Part shown: in pieces, positions 34,631 to 40,206 of the stretch
Layout of the letters: every line of letters begins with the position of its first letter
Position numbering within the stretch: position 1 is the first letter of the stretch
From: Akkermansia sp.
GTDB taxonomy: Bacteria > Verrucomicrobiota > Verrucomicrobiia > Verrucomicrobiales > Akkermansiaceae
DNA length: 40,206 nucleotides
NCBI GenBank assembly: GCA_017390945.1
Contig: JAFOZZ010000180.1
Span: 1 to 40,206 of the forward strand
Reading direction: 5' to 3'
Made by a program: the position numbers and the translations under genes
Notes under the pieces: generated by a model
Seen by the model: the letters and a program-made list of their open reading frames with translations, nothing else
Database searches by the model: none
Told to the model about the DNA's origin: nothing

Positions 34631-35577
34631 TGAGCGCAAATGTTACAGCTATGCTTCAACAACTCAGCTTGCCTTGCGAGACGGTAAGAGAATTATTGGT
34701 TCCGGATGGCTTGCCGGTTCTGTACCATGCTTTATATCGCCTAAGCGAAGTGAAGCTGGGGGATTGCCATTGTGTGTTGGCTGAGGATGCCGAACGAATG
34801 CGGCTCACACCTGCTGCTATACGTCGCCATGTACAAGAGCTGCAACATTATTTTAAGATGCCGGTGGTATATGTAGGTGGTGCCGGTGTTGCGCATTTAG
34901 GGCGGCGCTTGCAAGCAGGCGGGGTGCCGTACATCATACCCGGGCTCCGTGTTTATCTGCCGTTTTTGGGGGTGTTCGAAATCACGAGAGAGACCCGAAA
35001 AGAATTCAAACATAGATTGAGCATTTTTGCTCAGCTTGCAGTGCTGGCCGTATTGCACAAACGGATTGCTGTGACTTGTGAATCTGCCGCCGAGTTGGCA
35101 GAAGTGGTGGGCTGTTCCCGTTCGGCTGTTGTTCTTGTGTTTCAGGAGCTGGAGTTTCATGGGTTGGGATATAGAAAACGAGAGGGGCGCAACATTCGCT
35201 TTTGCTTTGCAGAGTCTGGCCGTGCCTTGTGGGAGCATGCGCTTCCTCTTATGGTGAATCCTTGCGTGCGTGTAGTTGGCGTAGATGCCATTCCGTCCGG
35301 AGCCGTCATTACAGGGGTGGATGCTATCGCGCCTCTTACGAATCTGGCATGCAAGCCCGTGACGAATTATGCCATTTCTCGTCGTGATTTCCTGAAGAGC
35401 AGGGAGGTCGAGGTGTTGCCGCAGCAGGTTGCTGCATATAGCCTGGAGCTGTGGTATTATGCACCCAACATACTGGTGCCTACGGATGTCCTCTCTGTTG
35501 TTTTATCTTTGAGGAAATCCGATGATGAGCGTGTACAGGAAGCTCTCGAAACACTTATTCAAAATTTTCCATGGTAA
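34624..35577 (+). CDS. Winged-helix regulator, AbiEi-like antitoxin candidate
   Basis: 317 residues from a TTG at 34624, or 315 from the ATG at 34630. The TTG lies 7 nt after the -10 box, like other leaderless starts here; the ATG is the conventional choice. A first wing-like part includes LTPAAIRRHVQELQHYF. A helix-turn-helix follows near residues 145-185 (SAAELAEVVGCSRSAVVLVF then LEFHGLGYRKREGR). The C-terminal third is unrelated to anything I recognise and may bind the toxin. The gene overlaps the nucleotidyltransferase gene by 7 nt, and its promoter is covered by a palindromic operator. This fits AbiE-type systems, in which the first gene is an autorepressing antitoxin. AT content is higher than in the neighbouring housekeeping genes. 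Confidence 0.7.
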   Translation: MTMSANVTAMLQQLSLPCETVRELLVPDGLPVLYHALYRLSEVKLGDCHCVLAEDAERMRLTPAAIRRHVQELQHYFKMPVVYVGGAGVAHLGRRLQAGGVPYIIPGLRVYLPFLGVFEITRETRKEFKHRLSIFAQLAVLAVLHKRIAVTCESAAELAEVVGCSRSAVVLVFQELEFHGLGYRKREGRNIRFCFAESGRALWEHALPLMVNPCVRVVGVDAIPSGAVITGVDAIAPLTNLACKPVTNYAISRRDFLKSREVEVLPQQVAAYSLELWYYAPNILVPTDVLSVVLSLRKSDDERVQEALETLIQNFPW

Positions 35578-36338
35578 AGGGGTTACAAGTATTCAGAGAT
35601 TATTTTCAGAAGGATATCGATAATTATATCCTCATAGGCGGTAGTGCTTGCGACGTGCATTTTGAGCAAGTAGGCTTGAATTTTCGAGCTACTCAGGATT
35701 TGGATATCGTGCTATGCGTAGAATCCATTACCTCTGATTTTGTCGCTCGTTTTTGGGACTTTATTCGAAGCGGTGGCTATACCATCCGTCAGCGTTCTGA
35801 CGGTAGGCGTGAGTTCTACCGTTTTGTGAATCCTCGTGTTGTGGGATTCCCTAGAATGTTGGAATTATTTGCACGGCGCCCGGATATGCTGCCCTTGGTG
35901 CCAGATATTCATTTGACTCCTATTCCGGCAGAGGCAGAGGTTTCCAGCCTTTCAGCCATACTGCTTGATACCGATTATTATAACTTCATTTTGTCACAGC
36001 GTCAGGTCGTTGATGGCGTTTCTGTTGTTTCGCCCGAAGGTTTGGTCGTACTGAAAGCTCGCGCTTGGATGGATTTGAAGGCAAGGAGCGCGGCCGGATT
36101 GCCAGTGGATTCCAGGCATATTCGTAAGCACAGAAACGACATCATCGACTTATTGCCCAATATACGCCCAGTTCCTTTGTCTCTGCCTGATAGCGTAAGG
36201 CGTGATATGGCCTCATTCCTCCAAGATTATGCAACAGAGAGTGTTGATTTGAAAGCTCGTCTGGTGCCCAGAGGGATGAGTTTTTCTCAGCTGCTTGACC
36301 TAATGAAAATCCTTTATGCCGGCGTTGGAGATGTGTAA
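35571..36338 (+). CDS. Nucleotidyltransferase, AbiEii-like toxin candidate
   Basis: 255 residues. An NTase fold is indicated by YILIGGSACDVHF (the GGS motif) and RATQDLDIVLCVE (the Asp-x-Asp metal site); VVSPEGLVVLKARAWMDLKAR later in the chain matches the Lys/Arg-rich helix of AbiEii/DUF6036-type proteins. In AbiE systems the toxin is a nucleotidyltransferase that stops growth, often after phage infection, and is countered by the partner (type IV toxin-antitoxin). Start codon ATG at 35571 overlaps the regulator's stop, implying coupling. Codon use and base composition differ from the housekeeping genes, and the pair sits between repeats, which suggests acquisition. Its target is unknown. Confidence 0.75.
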   Translation: MVKGLQVFRDYFQKDIDNYILIGGSACDVHFEQVGLNFRATQDLDIVLCVESITSDFVARFWDFIRSGGYTIRQRSDGRREFYRFVNPRVVGFPRMLELFARRPDMLPLVPDIHLTPIPAEAEVSSLSAILLDTDYYNFILSQRQVVDGVSVVSPEGLVVLKARAWMDLKARSAAGLPVDSRHIRKHRNDIIDLLPNIRPVPLSLPDSVRRDMASFLQDYATESVDLKARLVPRGMSFSQLLDLMKILYAGVGDV

Positions 36339-36352
36339 ATGTGCTGGTTAAA

Positions 36353-36455
36353 ATCCACGGCTTGAAAGGCCGTTCTTCACCATTCCCCGCAGGGGAATTC
36401 TTCACCACGGCAACGCCATTCTTCACCACACGCGCAGCGTATTCTTCACCGTGAG
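36353..36455 (+). repeat. Class B hairpin array, diverged copy
   Basis: Begins 15 nt after the nucleotidyltransferase stop. Units: ACGGC..GCCGT, TTCCCC-GC-AGGGGAA, GGC-AAC-GCC and ACGC-GCA-GCGT, joined by TTCTTCACCA linkers and ending in TTCTTCACCGTGAG. It follows the same order as the arrays at 33617 and 37037 but has more stem changes. Confidence 0.7.
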
Positions 36456-36556
36456 GCGCCAGACGAACTCGTAATTTTGGATTTTTGATTTCAAAAATTC
36501 CGCGGGCTTCCGTCTTCGCTAAAGCTACGCCGAGACAAGCAGCCCGCCGAACTCCC

Positions 36557-36630
36557 CATAACTGCCCGCTCATGCGGGCAATATATCTGCGCCACCGGCG
36601 CAATATAACCGACTGCGCCAGCAGGCACCA
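36557..36630 (-). repeat. Class C hairpin array, inverted copy
   Basis: TGCCCGC-TCAT-GCGGGCA, TGCGCC-ACC-GGCGCA and a degenerate GACTGCGCCAGCAGGCACCA, joined by ATATAAC linkers. The segment at 36601-36630 is almost exactly the reverse complement of 33884-33912. The inverted pair lies on either side of the AbiE-like genes. Confidence 0.75.
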
Positions 36631-36642
36631 ATGTGCATATTA

Positions 36643-36738
36643 ACGAGATTTACGCATGCGCGTGAACGAGATTACGGCATCCGCCGCAACGAGATTCGTG
36701 CGTGCGCACGAGTGAGATTGCGCTGCGTTGCAGCGCAG
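36643..36738 (+). repeat. Class A hairpin array, third copy
   Basis: ACGAGATT (or GTGAGATT) linkers at about 36643, 36666, 36689 and 36712 with hairpins ACGC/GCGT, CGGC-ATCC-GCCG, CGTGCG-TG-CGCACG and GCGCTG-CGTTG-CAGCGC. None of the stems equals those of the array at 1-104. Confidence 0.78.
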
Positions 36739-36747
36739 TGATTGAGC

Positions 36748-36952
36748 ACGGCGGGCAAAGCCCGCGGAATTTGAGAGTCCCGGAGGGACGACAGCGAGTA
36801 GCGCGGGGTGACGCCGCGAAGCCGCGGCCTGTGAGGGCGTCTCGTCTCGGCGTAGCTTTAGCGAAGACGGAAGAAAGCGAGCGACAGCGAGACTCGAAGC
36901 CCCAAACCCCGGGTATGGGGTGCAAATAAAAATAGAACCCCGGAGGGGTGGT
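36748..36952 (+). repeat. Composite intergenic repeat, longest copy
   Basis: Unites the segments seen separately at 33760-33885 and 34013-34196: GGCGGGCAAAGCCCGCGGAA, GGAGGGACGACAGCGAGTAG, GGCCTGTGAGGGCGTCTCGT, CGGCGTAGCTTTAGCGAAGA, AAAGCGAGCGACAGCGAGAC, GAAGCCCCAAACCCC, GGTATGGGGTGCAAAT and AACCCCGGAGGGGTGG. No coding signal. Confidence 0.7.
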
Positions 36953-37010
36953 AGCCTTATCGAGACAGAAGGTGGCTATGAATTTTAAGCATTGAGCTGT
37001 CGTACAGCGC

Positions 37011-37186
37011 AATCTCGTCGAGCCGCACATGCGGCTCATCCACGGCTTGCAAAGCCGTTTTTCACCATTTCCCGCCAGGGGAATTCTTCACCACACGCGT
37101 AGCGTGTTTTTCACCACTTGCGTAGCAAGTTTTTTCACCGTGAGACCACTGGAGAACTAATAATTTTTGATTTTACAAGTTCGGCG
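37011..37186 (+). repeat. Flanking direct repeat, right copy
   Basis: Matches 33591-33764. It contains AGCCGC-ACAT-GCGGCT, ACGGCTT-GCA-AAGCCGT, a TTTCCC/GGGGAA variant, ACACGC-GTA-GCGTGT and ACTTGC-GTA-GCAAGT with TTCACCA linkers, then the common tail. The loop of the first hairpin differs (ACAT against GCAT) while the stem is kept. Confidence 0.8.
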
Positions 37187-37209
37187 AGCCTGCTCCCAAT
37201 ATGCTATGC

Positions 37210-37244
37210 AAAAAAAAGCCGCTGTCTCAAAACGAGACAGCGGC
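37210..37244 (-). terminator. Terminator of the PEP-CTERM gene
   Basis: An 11-bp stem GCCGCTGTCTC/GAGACAGCGGC with a 5-nt loop. On the minus strand it is followed by T8. Confidence 0.92.
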
Positions 37245-37313
37245 CTGTAATTTTCACAATGAAAACGCTTTCGCTTTACTTGCGGCGGCGGCGCTTGCCA
37301 CGCCAAAGTCGCT

Positions 37314-40102
37314 TTAGCGACGACGGCGGCGTGCAGCCAGACCAGCCAGAGCCAGCAGGCTCAGCGTTGCTGTGGTGGGCTCGGGAACCATCATGCCAAC
37401 GAATACTGTGCCATTGGCATCATAACCCAAGTAGTAGCCGCCACCGAGTTCGGTAGGAGTTTTGGCAGTAGCGCTAAGCACTTCAATCATCTCCTGATTA
37501 TTCAGCGTAAACCAGTCTGTGAAATCGATATTGGAGTTTGCATCCAGGATATGAGTGCCTTTAGTGTAGGTTTTTCCGTTCAGCACCAAGCTGCTGACGT
37601 TGGTGAAGAGATCCAGTCGGTCATCACCTTCAAGAGAATATATTTTCTGGAGAGTGGCGCTATCGAGCGTAAGAGACTTACCCAGAGTAAGAGACGAGCT
37701 CCCCATAGACAGAGCGCTATCTAATGTAAGAGAGGCTCCGTTAATGAGTATCAAATTGGCGTTCAGCGTGGCAGATGCTTCTGCTGTCAGGCCGCTAACC
37801 GTTACTGTAGCCTTGTCTGATGAACCGGCTGCGCCCACATAGGCTCCAACCGTTTTTCTTTCCGCGATAGTCAGGTTGCTGATGGTGCCTTGGTTACCCT
37901 GAACGTTGTACCAAGTTAGGTCGATATTGCCAGCCAGAGCCTGCAGTTCTGTTAGGTTGTTGTTGCTATTGCCGACTGTCAGCTTACCAGTGCCGTTATT
38001 GGACAAAGCAACACCCATCAGGCGGTTATACATGATGTTTTCGTTGTCCGATTTTACCTCTACTGCTGCATTCGAGATAACGTATGAAGCATTGCCGACA
38101 GAGTATTGGCCTCCATGAGAGCCGTCTGTTACACGAGATATGGAGCTGTTAGACTCGGTCGTGCCGGTAAATTTAACTACATCATGAGTCAGCGTGGCGC
38201 CCTTACCCAGCTTAATACCTGCTGTTTTCTCCTGGAGCCCAACCCACATGTCGTTTACTGTAAGGTTGGCTCCGGCAGCAAGAGTCAGCGTGCCGGTATT
38301 ATTGCCGCTATTGCCAGCATCAATAGCAGCTATCGTGTGGGTGCCTGCTCCAAGCGTGTAGTGTCCTGTCAGGAGTTGCAGCTTACCTGTGCCACTCAGA
38401 TTCTCAATGGTGACATAAGAATACTGCCCATTACCGCTCGTGTGGCCATTCAGCAACATTGTGTCATTAAGAGTCATGTTCTTAATAACAAAGGATGACT
38501 CGTGTTGCCCCGTAATGGTAAGCGCCTTCGATACGTTTAGGTTATCAATGGTAATTACACCCTGATTATCTGTGCCTTTCCATGTAGCATAGGCTTCGAA
38601 GGTGCTCGCAGTGTTTACATTAATCGTGCCAATGGTGGCGTTGCCACCAAAGTAGCGAACTTTACCACCATCCATATCAATAGTGGCCTTGGCCAACGAA
38701 ATTGTCTTCATTTCGTTACTGCCGTTGCCTTGCTGATTCAGGTTCAGCTGGCCACCGGATTTAACGCTAATCTTACCATCGTAGCCGTAGGTTGTGTTGT
38801 TTCCGCTGATGAGGTTAGTAACCCCATTGCCGATCTCTAAAGTCCCGCTACCGGTGCTATTTTTCACAATAGCAGAGATATCTCCGCTCACGGTCTGCAG
38901 CTTAGCGTTAGCCGCAAGATTCATGCTGCCGGCGGTGTATATGATATCACAATCGCCTACAGAGGAGGTGTTGACGGTATAATTCCCCTCAGCAATGGCC
39001 AGTTTGCCACCGTGTACATAAATACTGGTAGCATCCGCCGTACCTTCAGTAGCATTGAGACCTCCTAACGTCACGGTCTTGTCGCTCTCTACAACGGCGT
39101 AGCCTATCTCGCCAATTGTAATGCCATCTGCAATGTTGTATGTCTGGCCGTTATAGCTTACCGTTGTTGTGGAGGAGGAAGCATCAAGTGCATTGCCCTT
39201 AATCAGATTATACTTGACTCCAATGTCAAATAGACCGTTCTCAGTAACCTCTTCAACATTACCAATCCTCTGGCTGTCAAATCCGCTGAGATCATTATTT
39301 CTCACGGCTAGTGTGCCGTTGAGAACCAGTGACCCCTTATTGTCGATGGTGCTGGCAATTGTCAGACTGCTGTCGCCATCGAACGTCACCTTAGAATCGC
39401 TGTCTACAACCAAACCACCCAGACTTACATCGCCAGCAAAGGAGGATTTGCCGGAAACATCCAGAGTTCCGGCAGTGATGGCGCTATTATTCATTGTCGA
39501 GCCTACCACTGTAACCTTGTTAGTAGTGGTAAGGGTTCCGGTACCGGACGTGGCACCGTTAAACTCAAATTGATTGGAGTTGGCACCCTTCATGTTGCCT
39601 GTGTAGGCGGACATATCACCGGTAAATTTAAACGTGATGCCGGTCGAAGGTGCTGATGAGAGAATAGAAATAGTGCCATTTCCGCTAACAGCCCCGGAAA
39701 AGGTTATAACCTGACTACTGTTGCCGTTATCGATAATAAGACCCATGTCAGTGGAATCGGTGGTGTCGCTGTCATACACCAAGATATCACCTGCGTAAGA
39801 GTAGGTTGTATCTGTGAAATAGTTGCCATTGCCTTTCCCTGGTGTGCCTGTACCAGTGGATGAGGTCATACCGAAACCAAGTATGGTTCCCTCTGCAAGA
39901 GTAACGCTGGTGTCTACCTTGATACCTTTGTTGGAATTACCTGTAAGCAGAGTTACAGCGTAGGTTTTCGCGTCTTCGCCCGTTCCGATAACGATGGCGT
40001 TTTCGCCTTTCTTTACTTCTGGGTAACGTCTGCACTAGCGTATTGCACACCAAGCACTGCCACCACCGCAGCAAAGAGCGCCTTTGGTAAATGTAATTTC
40101 AT
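37314..40102 (-). CDS. PEP-CTERM autotransporter-like passenger protein, frameshifted
   Basis: A large secreted protein of about 930 residues. The ATG at 40102 opens a signal peptide, MKLHLPKALFAAVVAVLG then VQYASA, but that frame stops at TAA 29 codons later. The mature protein is in another frame, open from just after the signal to 37314; one extra C in the CCC at 40023-40021 would join them as DVT-PEVKKGENAIVIG. The body is Gly/Asn/Ser/Thr-rich with beta-helix-like repeats (GTLTLAAGANLTVND, SLTLGKSLTLDSATL). The end, VPEPTTATLSLLALAG plus an Arg run, is a PEP-CTERM-type sorting tail. It may be a broken gene, a slipped-strand switch or a sequencing error. The longest single-frame ATG start is at 39869. 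A terminator follows. Confidence 0.8.
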
Positions 40103-40206
40103 TGTTGTGTGTTGATTAGATGTTGTTGTGAAGTTTGTGAACTGCGCCGTCTGCTTCCTCGTACGCTGGAATGGCACGGCACAGCTTACGCCTATGCGCG
40201 AAGTAT
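40103..40206. other. Upstream region of the PEP-CTERM gene
   Basis: The 30 nt before the ATG (minus strand) are A/C-rich (ATCAACACACAACA) with no SD. No convincing -35/-10 pair was seen. A gene further upstream, if any, lies outside the window. Confidence 0.4.

Noticed and set aside
36650..37039. Open frames of 75-129 codons in the repeat island (36650-37039 minus, 36702-36929 plus, 33906-34103 minus)
   Set aside because: They consist of translated hairpins and repeats, have no start signals and change with each repeat copy.
34320..37313. Integron-type gene cassette with attC site, or an insertion sequence
   Set aside because: No GTTRRRY/RYYYAAC attC core pair, no integrase or transposase gene, and no terminal inverted repeats with target duplication were found.

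Overview
The window looks like a chromosomal segment of an Akkermansia-like verrucomicrobial bacterium. That identification is inference. It rests on a secreted passenger protein ending in the PEP-CTERM-like tail seen in Akkermansia (VPEPTTATLSLLALAG plus an Arg run), Gram-negative envelope genes (BamD-like, LptE-like, SurA/PpiC-like, WecG/TagA), a fairly GC-rich coding bias, and a near absence of Shine-Dalgarno (SD) sequences. No rRNA, tRNA, CRISPR array, insertion sequence or prophage gene was recognised.

Layout. 1-163: the end of an array of small hairpins. 164-3191 (minus): pilD, a Sel1-repeat protein and queG as one operon. 3343-9299: a small secreted muramidase-like protein, a membrane protein, a minus-strand class V aminotransferase, a periplasmic PpiC/SurA-like foldase, an M42 aminopeptidase and an orphan hisD. 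9313-11339 (minus): a second M42 peptidase coupled to an acyltransferase. 11443-15417: two tandem RlpA-like lipoproteins, a fused NapH/NapG-type polyferredoxin and a Tat-exported FeS aldo/keto reductase. 15511-20403: bamD-like, lptE-like, rsmI, then rpsA with a structured leader, then a WecG/TagA glycosyltransferase. 20498-24829: a PEGA lipoprotein, an RlmI-type methyltransferase, a Kef-type antiporter and a coiled-coil membrane protein. 24907-32919: mpl (cell-wall recycling) on minus, a lipoprotein, gyrB and gyrA.

From 32.9 to 37.2 kb the sequence changes character. It is a repeat-rich island with shuffled intergenic repeats and arrays of short hairpins: variable stems are joined by a nearly constant linker, of three types. 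The island carries (a) a minus-strand 26-codon ORF with a strong SD, next to a short independently promoted RNA with two stretches complementary to it, which resembles a type I toxin-antitoxin unit, and (b) an AbiE-like regulator/nucleotidyltransferase pair whose promoter has two copies of one long palindromic operator. A direct repeat of about 175 bp flanks the cassette. The window ends with a large minus-strand PEP-CTERM passenger protein whose signal peptide is out of frame with the mature protein by one base.

A window-wide pattern is that many genes have a sigma70-type -35/-10 promoter whose -10 box ends only 6-10 nt before the start codon. This predicts leaderless mRNAs in a genome where internal operon genes also mostly lack SD motifs.
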